From an uncultured Atopobium sp. (GTDB lineage: Bacteria > Actinomycetota > Coriobacteriia > Coriobacteriales > Atopobiaceae): 21,753 nucleotides of DNA. A program made the position numbers and the translations under genes. The notes beneath the pieces were generated by a model. It was not told where the DNA came from. It saw only the letters and a list, made by a program, of their open reading frames with translations, and searched no databases. Shown piece by piece: positions 1 to 7,433 of the stretch; within the stretch, counting starts at the first letter, position 1; the number at the start of each line of letters is the position of its first letter. The stretch covers positions 1-21,753 of the forward strand of contig CALIAZ010000011.1 in the NCBI GenBank assembly GCA_938045565.1, read 5' to 3'.

Positions 1-53
1 ATCATCATGCCTTCAGCGCGCATCAGCTCATCTGAAAGTGCCGAAAGTGCCAT
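1..53 (-). CDS. Start of an unrecognised gene, cut by window edge
   Basis: Seventeen codons are visible, reading MALSALSDELMRAEGMM from an ATG at 53. A purine-rich AGGTGAG lies just upstream, which supports a real start. The gene follows rnr on the same strand with an 81-bp gap and no terminator, so it may be cotranscribed with rnr. In many bacteria smpB follows rnr, but this N-terminus does not look like SmpB. No function can be assigned from so short a piece. Confidence 0.5.
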   Translation of the reverse strand, partial: MALSALSDELMRAEGMM

Positions 54-134
54 CTTACTCACCTATCATTCAATATCAATCATGCAATCATGTGTGCGGG
101 CGCATTATAAACCTGCACGTAATCTACCTGCTTA

Positions 135-2147
135 TTATTCCACAAGTGCCAAATCAATCTGGCCACGAGCCACATTTACGCCAGAAATCTTCACGCGCAC
201 ACGTCCGCCAATGCGATACGTTTTGCCTGTTGATTCACCTATTAGCGCCAGCGTCTCCTGATCATACACGTACCATTCGTGGCCCAAATCCCTCACGGCG
301 AGAAGCCCATCGGCGTAGGTACCGTCCAATGTAATGAACAGGCCAAAGCGCTCGCAGCCGTCAATGGTTCCGCACGTTTCTTCTCCCAGACGACTCTGGT
401 AGTACTCGGCTAGCTTAATCTTTTGCGTCGCACGAGCCGCCGCATCTGCCTTGCGTTCTTGCTCAGAGCAGGTGCTACAGATGTCTGGGAGCGCGCTCAA
501 CTCTGCGCGAGACGCCGTCTGGCCACGAAGCAGACGCTTGAGCGTGCGGTGAACTATCACGTCAGGATAGCGCCTAATTGGCGAGGTAAAGTGACAGTAC
601 GCATCTGCTCCCAAGGCAAAGTGACCCTGATTAGTTGGCAGATAGATAGCTCGTTTTTGGGCCCTGAGCAGCTGCGCATTTACCACGCGAGCATAACGTG
701 TACCATGAACCGACTCCAGCGCTTCTTGCAACGCAGTCTGATCACCAATGGCAATACGAGACGCAACGTCTGGCTCAAGAGCACCCATCGCCACAAGCGG
801 AGTGACCGCAAGCTTAAGTGACTCTGGCGAAGGCTGCTCATGTACGCGATATGCCGACTCCAGGTCATGCTGGCTGAGCATGTGCGCAACGCTCTCGTTA
901 GCTGCGAGCATTGCTTCCTCGATAAGCCCCGTTGCCTGGGTGCGCTCTCGCACCGAGACTCCAACAGGCTTGTTCTTCTCGTCAAGTACCACGCGCGTTT
1001 CCACGCTCTCAAAATCTACTGAGCCGCGTTTCTCGCGAATTTCTTCTCTAAGCGCACGGATTTGATTGAGCACGCCAATCATTTCTTTAATTGCGCCAGC
1101 ATCTTCTGCGGAAACGGCCGAGTCAAATGCCGCAGCATCTCCTTGGAGATAGCTATCTACCTGGTCGTAGCTGAGTCTTGCCCGTGAGCGAATGACGGAA
1201 TTCATAGCCGTTGCGCCAAGAATCTTGCCTGAGCTGCTTAAAGTCATCTTTACTGACATGGCCAGCCTGTCTTCAGCTGGTCGCAGAGAACAAACGTCGT
1301 TGCAGAGTTTCTCTGGAAGCATAGGCAACACGCGGTCAACTAAATATGCCGAGCAGGTGCGCATGCGAGCTTCTAGGTCAATGGGAGAATCCCATTTTAC
1401 GTAGTGAGCCACGTCTGCAATATGAACCCACAGCTCAAAGCCGCCGTCTTCAAGCTTGCGCGCACTAACAGCATCATCAAAGTCTTTAGCATCTGCGGGA
1501 TCTACGGTGATGCATAGATTTTCTCGCAAATCGTGTCTTGAAACGTCTTCTGCAAGCGCTTTTTCTACGTCAACGGAGATCTTCTCGGCTTGTCTTTGCG
1601 CCTTGATAGGAAATTCTGTTGCCAGGCCATATGAAGCAATGGTTGCCTCAACGTTCATGTCCAGATCTTCGGCCGATCCCACGCGACGCTCAATAGTAAC
1701 CACGGCAGCGCTTTTACGCGTTGGGTACTCTGTAATGCGCGCAACAACCACGTCACCTTCAAAAACGTAATGACGTCCAACAGAAGGATCTTCGGGAAGC
1801 ACAAAGAAATCTCGCTGGATGCGACTATCCAGTGGAACTACAGCGCCAAGTGGACCAGCGTCGTGATAGATGCCCAAAAACGTCTGAGTAGCTCGCGTAA
1901 GCACAAAGCGCACGTTTGCCAGAGGAGTCTTTCCCTTGGACGAGATCAGCGAAACCTGGACCTCGTCGCCGTGCATTGCCTCGTGTATACCGTGCTTGGC
2001 CAGCGCATACGTACCCTCAGGGGTGCTTACGGTAGCAACTCCTGGGCGAGAAAGGCTCAACGTGCCCGTAAGCAGCGCTGATGGTCGCTTTGAGACTTTT
2101 GCACGTCCCTGACGACGATTCCCTTTATGTACGCGTTTTCTAGCCAA
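135..2147 (-). CDS. rnr: Ribonuclease R / RNase II family exoribonuclease
   Basis: This is a 3'-5' hydrolytic exoribonuclease that degrades structured RNA processively in the cytoplasm. The product is about 670 residues: a basic N-terminus, OB-fold cold-shock-like regions up to about residue 150, an RNB catalytic domain with the metal-binding run VDPADAKDFDD at about 215-225 (Asp ligands intact), and a C-terminal S1 domain beginning near CGTIDGCERFGLF. I chose the TTG start at 2147 because a perfect AGGAGG lies 4 bases upstream. The frame stays open to a GTG at 2342, but that codon abuts the upstream terminator and has no ribosome binding site. With the TTG start, the N-terminal helix-turn-helix domain of classical RNase R is missing. 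The gene ends in TAA. It probably has its own promoter in the 200 bp upstream, because a strong terminator separates it from the amidohydrolase gene. Confidence 0.93.
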   Translation of the reverse strand: MARKRVHKGNRRQGRAKVSKRPSALLTGTLSLSRPGVATVSTPEGTYALAKHGIHEAMHGDEVQVSLISSKGKTPLANVRFVLTRATQTFLGIYHDAGPLGAVVPLDSRIQRDFFVLPEDPSVGRHYVFEGDVVVARITEYPTRKSAAVVTIERRVGSAEDLDMNVEATIASYGLATEFPIKAQRQAEKISVDVEKALAEDVSRHDLRENLCITVDPADAKDFDDAVSARKLEDGGFELWVHIADVAHYVKWDSPIDLEARMRTCSAYLVDRVLPMLPEKLCNDVCSLRPAEDRLAMSVKMTLSSSGKILGATAMNSVIRSRARLSYDQVDSYLQGDAAAFDSAVSAEDAGAIKEMIGVLNQIRALREEIREKRGSVDFESVETRVVLDEKNKPVGVSVRERTQATGLIEEAMLAANESVAHMLSQHDLESAYRVHEQPSPESLKLAVTPLVAMGALEPDVASRIAIGDQTALQEALESVHGTRYARVVNAQLLRAQKRAIYLPTNQGHFALGADAYCHFTSPIRRYPDVIVHRTLKRLLRGQTASRAELSALPDICSTCSEQERKADAAARATQKIKLAEYYQSRLGEETCGTIDGCERFGLFITLDGTYADGLLAVRDLGHEWYVYDQETLALIGESTGKTYRIGGRVRVKISGVNVARGQIDLALVE

Positions 2148-2264
2148 AAATCCTCCTGTAAGTAGAAAGCCAGCACCTCTTGCGCTGACCAATGAATCTT
2201 CTGATATGTACCCGAAAGTGCCTTGTGATAGACGAGACACAGATAAGGCGAGAAGTACCTGGGA

Positions 2265-2300
2265 TCTCGACTGGTTTCTCGACGAACGTCTCGACGAATA
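2265..2300. repeat. Three tandem 12-bp units upstream of rnr
   Basis: Three consecutive 12-bp units each begin with TCTCGAC (2265, 2277, 2289) and differ only in the last five bases. They lie about 120-155 bp before the rnr TTG start, between the upstream terminator and rnr. The spacing is near one helical turn. Read in the rnr frame they would encode a Ser/Arg repeat, but that extension is judged not to be translated. They may be binding sites, leader RNA or chance. Confidence 0.6.
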
Positions 2301-2342
2301 GACGTCGGAGCCCTCTCCGGGTTTATCGCCATCTCTGCACAC

Positions 2343-2378
2343 AAAAAGAGCCCCTATGCAGAGGCTGCATAGGGGCTC
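2343..2378 (-). terminator. Rho-independent terminator after amidohydrolase gene
   Basis: A perfect 14-bp stem (GAGCCCCTATGCAG with its complement, 2348-2361 and 2365-2378) closes a 3-base loop and is followed on the minus strand by TTTTT. It lies just after the amidohydrolase stop at 2400. Confidence 0.95.
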
Positions 2379-2399
2379 CAGAAGGGATTGGTTTACCTC

Positions 2400-3647
2400 T
2401 TAGAAGGTGCCGCGAATAACCTCGCTGCCTTCCTTCATGATAACTTCCATGTTATCTGGGGTAAGGTCGCGGATGTTGGTAGCAACGTCGCCCTTGACAA
2501 CCAGGAGGTCAGCAAGCTTGCCAGCCTCGAGGGAGCCAAACTCATCCTCGTGGTGAACCATCTTTGCGCCGTTAAGAGTAGCAGCCTTGATGGTCTCAAG
2601 AACTGTGACACCAGCCTTCTCAACGAAGTCATACATCTCGTCGATGGTGACCCAGCCGTAAGGAGTTACGAAGCTGAAGGAGTCGGAGCCGATGGTGAGA
2701 GTGACGCCGCGCTCGTTAGCAGCACGGAGGTTCTCGTATGTACGGTTGAGGCCCTTCTCAACAACAGTGTCGCCTGCGAATGCGTCGAGCTCTGGAGTCC
2801 ACTCTGGTGGATAAGTTCCGTACCAAGTTGGCAGGAAGCCGATGGTAGGAGTGAAGAAGGTGCCCTGCTCGCACATAAGATCCATGGTCTTTGCATCAAG
2901 CTCGAAGCCGTGAATCATCTGCTCGCAGCCGCAACGGACGGAGTCATAAGCTGCGGAGAAGCTGTTATAGGAGTGTGACCAAACAGGAATGCCAACCATT
3001 GCTGCCTCGTCGCAGACTGCCTTGATCTCCTCGTAGCAGTAGTGCTGATCGCGACCGGAGTCCCAGTGCCAAATGCCGCCACCGGTTGCCCAAATCTTGA
3101 TTGCGTCTGGGTTCTCACGAAGGCGACGACGAACTGCCTTACGAAGATCCCAAGGACCGTCTACCTGATCGCCCCATGGATGACCATTCTTGGAGATCTC
3201 CTGTGGGAGCTGGTGGCAGTCACCATGACCAGCAACGCGGCAGAAGCCAAGGCCGGTAGCGAAGATACGTGGTCCCTCCATGACGCCCATGTTAACGAGG
3301 TCACGAATTGCGATACCATTGCGGCCAATCTCGCAGACGGTGGTAAGACCGTGAGAGAGAGCGTCCCAGGACTGCTTGACTGCGCATGCCTGCTTCTGAG
3401 CAACGGACTCGATAACCCAGTCGTTATCGTTGTCGGTCAGGTTGCCGGAGAAGTGCAGGTGAGTATCGATAAGACCAGGCATAATGGTGCGACCCTGAAT
3501 GTCGCGGACCTCATAGCCCTCTGGAACCTCAGTGCGAGGACCAGCATACGCGATCTTCTTGTCGTCTACGAGGACAAGAGAATCCTCAACAGGAGCGGCA
3601 CCAGTGCCGTCAACGAGCTTTCCGCCTACAAAAGCAATCTTACTCAT
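2400..3647 (-). CDS. Metal-dependent amidohydrolase (imidazolonepropionase/prolidase-like)
   Basis: This 415-residue protein belongs to the amidohydrolase superfamily, a TIM barrel with a metal centre that hydrolyses C-N bonds of amides, cyclic amides or dipeptides. The metal ligands all appear present: HxH in DTHLHFSG (His63, His65), a candidate carboxylated Lys184 in AIKIWATGGG, His225 in VWSHSYN, His246 in MIHGFE, and Asp322 in IGSDSF. The N- and C-terminal strands typical of the family frame the barrel (KLVDGTG at the start, GSLEAGKLADLLVV near the end). The ATG start has a strong GAGGGGGAAAG site. The gene follows an APC permease on the same strand after 136 bp containing a hairpin, and a strong terminator follows. 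The pairing suggests that the permease imports the substrate, or a precursor, of this enzyme. The superfamily is too broad to name the substrate, and there is no sign of other histidine-degradation genes nearby. Confidence 0.9.
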   Translation of the reverse strand: MSKIAFVGGKLVDGTGAAPVEDSLVLVDDKKIAYAGPRTEVPEGYEVRDIQGRTIMPGLIDTHLHFSGNLTDNDNDWVIESVAQKQACAVKQSWDALSHGLTTVCEIGRNGIAIRDLVNMGVMEGPRIFATGLGFCRVAGHGDCHQLPQEISKNGHPWGDQVDGPWDLRKAVRRRLRENPDAIKIWATGGGIWHWDSGRDQHYCYEEIKAVCDEAAMVGIPVWSHSYNSFSAAYDSVRCGCEQMIHGFELDAKTMDLMCEQGTFFTPTIGFLPTWYGTYPPEWTPELDAFAGDTVVEKGLNRTYENLRAANERGVTLTIGSDSFSFVTPYGWVTIDEMYDFVEKAGVTVLETIKAATLNGAKMVHHEDEFGSLEAGKLADLLVVKGDVATNIRDLTPDNMEVIMKEGSEVIRGTF

Positions 3648-3681
3648 TTCTTTCCCCCTCTAGTAAATGATAAATACTATC

Positions 3682-3712
3682 TTTTTGCGCCCACCCTTTT
3701 TGGGCGCAAAAA
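3682..3712. other. Strong hairpin between permease and amidohydrolase genes
   Basis: A perfect 12-bp stem, TTTTTGCGCCCA with its complement, encloses a 7-base loop. The T run lies on the 5' side and the A run on the 3' side on both strands, so neither direction has the usual T tract after the stem. It is better read as an mRNA-stabilising, processing or partly terminating element than as a full terminator. Confidence 0.6.
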
Positions 3713-3783
3713 AACCAAACTAAAGAAACAAATAACGTGCTTAGTTCAACGTACCGATGAAACCTTTAGAGCTTGCAAGCAAC

Positions 3784-5226
3784 TTATGCTGCTGCCTTCT
3801 CAGACTGACGACCAAAGATCATGAAGATGGCCATACCAATGACAATCCAAGAAATGGTGATGATCCACTCAACTGGCTTCAGAGCTGCAGGGCTGAAAGG
3901 AACAACCATCAGGCCGATGATGATACTACCAGCAAGAATTGCAGCCATGATACCTGCGATACCACCGTTGACCTTGTAAGGACGAGGCAGGTCTGGCTCG
4001 GTCTGACGCAGACGCAGGCAGGCAACGCCAGCCATGGTGCATGCAAAGATGAAGCCGAGAGAAGCAACGTTCGTCAGAGGAACAAGCATGTTGCGGCCAA
4101 GGAATGGACCAACAAGGGTCAGACCAGCCATGAACATGTTTGCGGTCAGAGGTGCGCCAGACTTAGGATCAATCTTTGCGAAGGACTCAGGAAGCATCTT
4201 CTTACGACCAAGAGCAAGCATCAGACGAGTAGAAGCACCAAAGAAGGAGTTCATTGGGCCCAGAGGTCCAAGCGTTGCAATAATGAGCATTGCAATGTAG
4301 AAGAACAGGTTGATGCGCTCGAGAACTGCAAGTGCAGGAACGGAAGACTTAACAAACTCGTGCCAGTCAATCATAGTTCCGAATGCATAGATGCAGATGA
4401 GATAGAAAACACCAGAAGCGATAAGTGCAAGTGCAGGAATGATGCCAAACTTCTTCCAATCAAGGTCAGCAGAAGCCTCTTCTGCCTGCTGTGGAATGGT
4501 GTCAAAACCAGCGTAGAAGAATGGAGTCATAACAAGTACTGCAATGATACCGCCAAAGAAGCTGGTAGCCTTTGTGCCCTCGCCACCTGCAACCTCAGTT
4601 GCCTGGGAGAAGACTGGGAGGCCGTTGCTTGGAGAACCAGTTGCAAAGGAGATAACCATTGCAAGGATCATACCAGTCAGCAAAGCCTTGGTAAGGAAGC
4701 TCGAAAGCTTAGCTGCTGCGCCAGCGCCCTTGAAGTTAAGGAAGATAACCAGGATTGCAAAGCAAAGAGCGATGACTGTTGGCCACAGGTAAACATCAGC
4801 ACCAAGAATGGTGTAGAGTTTAACGGACCTCAACCAAGAAAGAACAGGGAATGCACCAAAACGGTCGGTGAGAAGCGTGGAAATAGCAATTGCCTCCCAA
4901 GGGCACAGTGGAGCATTACCCAGAAGGAGCATCCAGCCGGTAAAGAAGCCCAATGGGCGACCGAATGTCCTGTCGACGTACTCAATGATGCCACCAGAAA
5001 TTGGAATAGCAGCAGTGAGCTCGCCAAAAACACATCCAATTGGTACAAGGAAAATTGCGCCAATTGCGAATGCGATCATCGCGGGGAATGGTCCTCCACC
5101 AAGAACCATCCAGTCGCCTACCAGGAGCACCCATCCGGTACCAATGATCGCACCAAATCCGATGGTAAAGAAGTTGAATAGACTCAACGACTTTTGCATC
5201 TCAGGTGCCTCGGCATTTTCTGCCAT
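3784..5226 (-). CDS. APC-superfamily amino acid/amine permease
   Basis: This is a 480-residue integral membrane transporter with about 12 hydrophobic segments, the size and layout of the APC (amino acid-polyamine-organocation) superfamily. The first membrane segment carries the typical glycine-rich turn GFGAIIGTGW, which in the family contacts the substrate backbone. A second conserved feature is the AIPISGGIIEYVDRTFG region, comparable to the family's PxxGGxYxY segment. It probably imports an amino acid, amine or small peptide-like compound by proton or sodium symport or exchange. The start is an ATG with AGGAAGGAG upstream, and the stop is TAA. The gene lies between a LysR-type regulator and an amidohydrolase on the same strand, and the roughly 220-bp leader upstream holds a candidate promoter, a dyad and a terminator-like hairpin. 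The substrate cannot be named. Confidence 0.88.
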   Translation of the reverse strand: MAENAEAPEMQKSLSLFNFFTIGFGAIIGTGWVLLVGDWMVLGGGPFPAMIAFAIGAIFLVPIGCVFGELTAAIPISGGIIEYVDRTFGRPLGFFTGWMLLLGNAPLCPWEAIAISTLLTDRFGAFPVLSWLRSVKLYTILGADVYLWPTVIALCFAILVIFLNFKGAGAAAKLSSFLTKALLTGMILAMVISFATGSPSNGLPVFSQATEVAGGEGTKATSFFGGIIAVLVMTPFFYAGFDTIPQQAEEASADLDWKKFGIIPALALIASGVFYLICIYAFGTMIDWHEFVKSSVPALAVLERINLFFYIAMLIIATLGPLGPMNSFFGASTRLMLALGRKKMLPESFAKIDPKSGAPLTANMFMAGLTLVGPFLGRNMLVPLTNVASLGFIFACTMAGVACLRLRQTEPDLPRPYKVNGGIAGIMAAILAGSIIIGLMVVPFSPAALKPVEWIITISWIVIGMAIFMIFGRQSEKAAA

Positions 5227-5296
5227 GTCCCACTCCTTCCTGTAATAACTCGGACGAAGAACTTGATGAGACTATGTTTGCACCCGAAGCCATTTG

Positions 5297-5367
5297 AAAA
5301 AAGAAGTAGCGCCCTCTGGACGTCAGATAAACCCGTAAGCGTAAAGGCTACAACCGCGAGCGGTAGT
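5297..5367 (-). promoter_or_regulatory. Possible attenuator-like leader of the permease gene
   Basis: On the minus strand, hairpin 1 (5350-5367) pairs ACTACCG with CGGTTGT, with one mismatch and a 4-base loop. A second pairing joins GTAGC (5347-5351) to GCTAC (5306-5310), extended by weaker pairs, and is followed directly by TTCTTTTTTC. The two pairings overlap at bases 5350-5351. This resembles a regulated terminator, but the second stem is only moderately stable. The 18-bp dyad could instead be a DNA operator just downstream of the candidate promoter. Confidence 0.35.
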
Positions 5368-5391
5368 TAAATCTTTTTACATCTTTACCAA

Positions 5392-5419
5392 AATCTAATA
5401 ACAGTTATGCAATTTTCAA
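5392..5419 (-). promoter_or_regulatory. Candidate promoter of permease-amidohydrolase unit
   Basis: On the minus strand TTGAAA (5414-5419) and TAGATT (5392-5397) are separated by 16 bp, a reasonable match to a sigma-A promoter. It lies just after the LysR stop codon and about 165 bp before the permease start. Confidence 0.35.
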
Positions 5420-5450
5420 ATAGTTAACGTACACAACTATGTATCAATCT

Positions 5451-6299
5451 TTAACTCAAATACTTTAAAAACTCTTCTGTAGTGCGCGACATCTCGCCCT
5501 TTATACGATGTGTAATAAAGACATTACGATGTACGGGAGTCTCCAGATGATGTACATCAATATCAAAATTTGTACCTTTTGTTGCCTCAAGTGGCAACAA
5601 ACTTACGCCAAGACCTGACTCTACCATGGACATAATGGTGAACGAATCCGATGACGCAAACGTCATGCGTGCGTTTTTGAGTTGCTTCTGAAGCAGAGGA
5701 GCTGTCTCAATATCAACAATAAAAGGCTCTTCAATAAGACGCTTAACAGGAATTGTCTCAAGGTCCTTCTCGTAATGTCCTTTTTGAGAAACAACAATAA
5801 CCTCATCGTGATCAAATAAAGTTGAAGTAAATCCCTGCTCAGTTGCTCGAGTCATAGTAAAACTAATATCCACTTTACCCTTGCTAATAAGACGCAGGGC
5901 TTCTCCATACGTACACTCAATAACTTCAACTTTGATATTTGGATGATCGGTCATGTACTTCTTCAAATGACCTGGCAATGCTCGTGAAAGAAAGCTCGAA
6001 GGTGCAGCAATAACAAGATTGCCCATCTCAATAGCACTGACGCGATTAACTTGATTGCTCAACTTGCTGTATGCCTGGCACACCTCTTCTGCAACAGGCA
6101 AAAGCGTCTTTCCCTCAGGAGTCAGACTTACATAGCCGCCATGCCTGTTAAACAAGCGGACGTTCCACTCTTTTTCTAGACTTGCTACCATGCGGCTAAT
6201 CGACGACTGAGTGCATCCCAGTTCTTCTGCCGCCACCGTAAAGCTACTGTGATACGCCGCAGAAGTAAAAGCCTGAAATTTATGCAGGTTGGTCTCCAT
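5451..6299 (-). CDS. LysR-type transcriptional regulator
   Basis: This is a DNA-binding regulator of about 282 residues, usual for the LysR family. The N-terminal winged helix-turn-helix is clear (FTVAAEELGCTQSSISRMVASLE, followed by LFNRHGGYVSLTPEGKTLL), and a two-lobed periplasmic-binding-protein-like effector domain starts at about residue 85 (MGNLVIAAPSSF). I chose the ATG at 6299, which has GGGAG six bases upstream and yields the typical METNLHKFQAF start. A TTG at 6332 with AAGGA upstream is an alternative that adds 11 residues. It lies directly upstream of the permease and amidohydrolase genes on the same strand, not divergent as in many LysR systems, so they are its most likely targets. 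The co-inducer is unknown. Confidence 0.92.
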   Translation of the reverse strand: METNLHKFQAFTSAAYHSSFTVAAEELGCTQSSISRMVASLEKEWNVRLFNRHGGYVSLTPEGKTLLPVAEEVCQAYSKLSNQVNRVSAIEMGNLVIAAPSSFLSRALPGHLKKYMTDHPNIKVEVIECTYGEALRLISKGKVDISFTMTRATEQGFTSTLFDHDEVIVVSQKGHYEKDLETIPVKRLIEEPFIVDIETAPLLQKQLKNARMTFASSDSFTIMSMVESGLGVSLLPLEATKGTNFDIDVHHLETPVHRNVFITHRIKGEMSRTTEEFLKYLS

Positions 6300-6350
6300 A
6301 CTTGGCTCCCATTCAAGTACGTGGCCTAACAATTCATCCTTAAAAATATC

Positions 6351-6376
6351 ATTCTACCTGCAAATTGGTAAATACC
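6351..6376 (-). promoter_or_regulatory. Candidate LysR promoter with TACC/GGTA half-sites
   Basis: On the minus strand TAGAAT (6351-6356) is a good -10 element about 50 bp before the chosen LysR start; no clear -35 is seen. On the plus strand TACC (6355-6358), GGTA (6367-6370) and TACC (6373-6376) form two inverted pairs that overlap or adjoin the -10. This could be an autoregulatory site, as LysR proteins often repress their own gene. Confidence 0.3.
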
Positions 6377-6384
6377 GTTTAACG

Positions 6385-6420
6385 CAAAAAAGACCCCGTG
6401 AACGGTTTTCACGAGGTCTT
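6385..6420 (-). terminator. Rho-independent terminator after ftsX
   Basis: A 13-bp stem with one G-U pair (6390-6402 and 6408-6420), a 5-base loop and a T6 run on the minus strand follow the ftsX stop by about 80 bp. Confidence 0.92.
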
Positions 6421-6497
6421 ACCTTGCAATCTTTATGCAAAAAACTTTCTTAATTGATACTTCATTTTGACAATTGAAGCACCAGGTTGCTTAGTTG

Positions 6498-7433
6498 CTA
6501 TGCCTTCAGATAGCGACCCATAGCAATAGCGGAACCAAAAAGTCCCAGAAGCAGGCCTAAGAGCAGCAGGAGACCACTCATACCCAGCATGACCATTGTT
6601 GGAATAGCAAAGGTCAAGAAGGTCATGCTTTCTGCCATAACTGGGAGAAGCATGTGAGCTCCAACAACCAAAACAGCAATGGCGAGAAGAGCACCAATAA
6701 CTGCCTCAAGCACTCCTTCCATAAGGAATGGTCCACGAATAAAGCTGTTAGATGCACCAACCAGACGCATGATAGCAATCTCACGACGGCGAGCGTTAAT
6801 AGCAAGGCGAATGGTGTTGTTAATAAAGACAAAAGCAACAAACACCAGAAGTCCAACAAGGCCAATAGCACCAATACGAATGTATGCTGTTACGCTAAAC
6901 AGACGCTCAACGGTCTCGCGACCATACTGAACATCGCCAGATGGATTGCTCTTATTATCTGCAATGGCTGCAAAAGATGATGAAGAGGCAATGCGCTGAG
7001 CAACGTCTTGAACATCCTTAGGATCCTTGAGCTTGATTACAAGAGACGCAGGAATTGGATTCTGGCCATCAAGAGCAGAAACCGCATCAGAAGCATTACG
7101 ATAACTCATGGTAGTGCGATACTCCTCAAGAGCCTGCTCTTTGCTCTTATAAGTTACCGACTCAACCATATCCCAGCCCTGAACCTCTTGCTGAAAGGCA
7201 GTTACCGCAGCCTGGTCTGCGTCATCCGAAAGAAATGCCTGGATAGTAACACGATTCTCGACACTGCCTACCATGTTCTCGATAAGAGCGGAGCCAAGAA
7301 TAAACAGGCCGATGATAAACAGTGACAAGAAGATGGTTACGATTGCACCAAGAGCGGTAGACCAGTTCCTTCTAAAGTGGCTTCCGGCCTCATGCAGAGA
7401 ATATCCAAAATTAGAGAGCCCCATAGTAGCCAT
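6498..7433 (-). CDS. ftsX: Cell division protein FtsX
   Basis: FtsX is the membrane subunit of the FtsEX complex, which links ATP hydrolysis in the cytoplasm to activation of peptidoglycan hydrolases at the division site. The product is about 311 residues with the family topology: a short cytoplasmic N-terminus, a first membrane helix (TALGAIVTIFLSLFIIGLFI), a large external domain of roughly 130 residues, then three helices including the conserved RREIAIMRLVGA loop after helix 2. I chose the ATG at 7433; it overlaps the end of ftsE by 23 bp and has AGGAGAAGGGAGG just upstream. A second ATG nine bases later is an alternative. The longer frame from 7505 would run deep inside ftsE and is unlikely. 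The stop is TAG, and a strong terminator follows. Confidence 0.93.
   Translation of the reverse strand: MATMGLSNFGYSLHEAGSHFRRNWSTALGAIVTIFLSLFIIGLFILGSALIENMVGSVENRVTIQAFLSDDADQAAVTAFQQEVQGWDMVESVTYKSKEQALEEYRTTMSYRNASDAVSALDGQNPIPASLVIKLKDPKDVQDVAQRIASSSSFAAIADNKSNPSGDVQYGRETVERLFSVTAYIRIGAIGLVGLLVFVAFVFINNTIRLAINARRREIAIMRLVGASNSFIRGPFLMEGVLEAVIGALLAIAVLVVGAHMLLPVMAESMTFLTFAIPTMVMLGMSGLLLLLGLLLGLFGSAIAMGRYLKA

Noticed and set aside
41..2222. Identical 11-mer CCGAAAGTGCC at 41-51 and 2212-2222
   Set aside because: One copy is in the coding start of the first gene and the other upstream of rnr; with just two copies and no dyad, this is likely chance.
2148..2342. N-terminal extension of RNase R starting at GTG 2342
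   Set aside because: The codon directly follows the T run of a terminator and has no ribosome binding site, whereas the TTG at 2147 has a perfect AGGAGG. The extension shows no helix-turn-helix like that of classical RNase R.
3757..5181. Long open frame of 474 codons on the plus strand opposite the permease gene
   Set aside because: It is antisense to a clear APC permease, has a Lys/Asn/Cys/Thr-rich composition unlike a folded protein, and no ribosome binding site. The openness comes from codon bias of the permease gene.
5227..5390. Known riboswitch (guanidine class considered) in the permease leader
   Set aside because: Some ACG-containing loops are present, but the required paired stems and consensus loops of that class could not be drawn. 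Only a general attenuator-like layout is reported.
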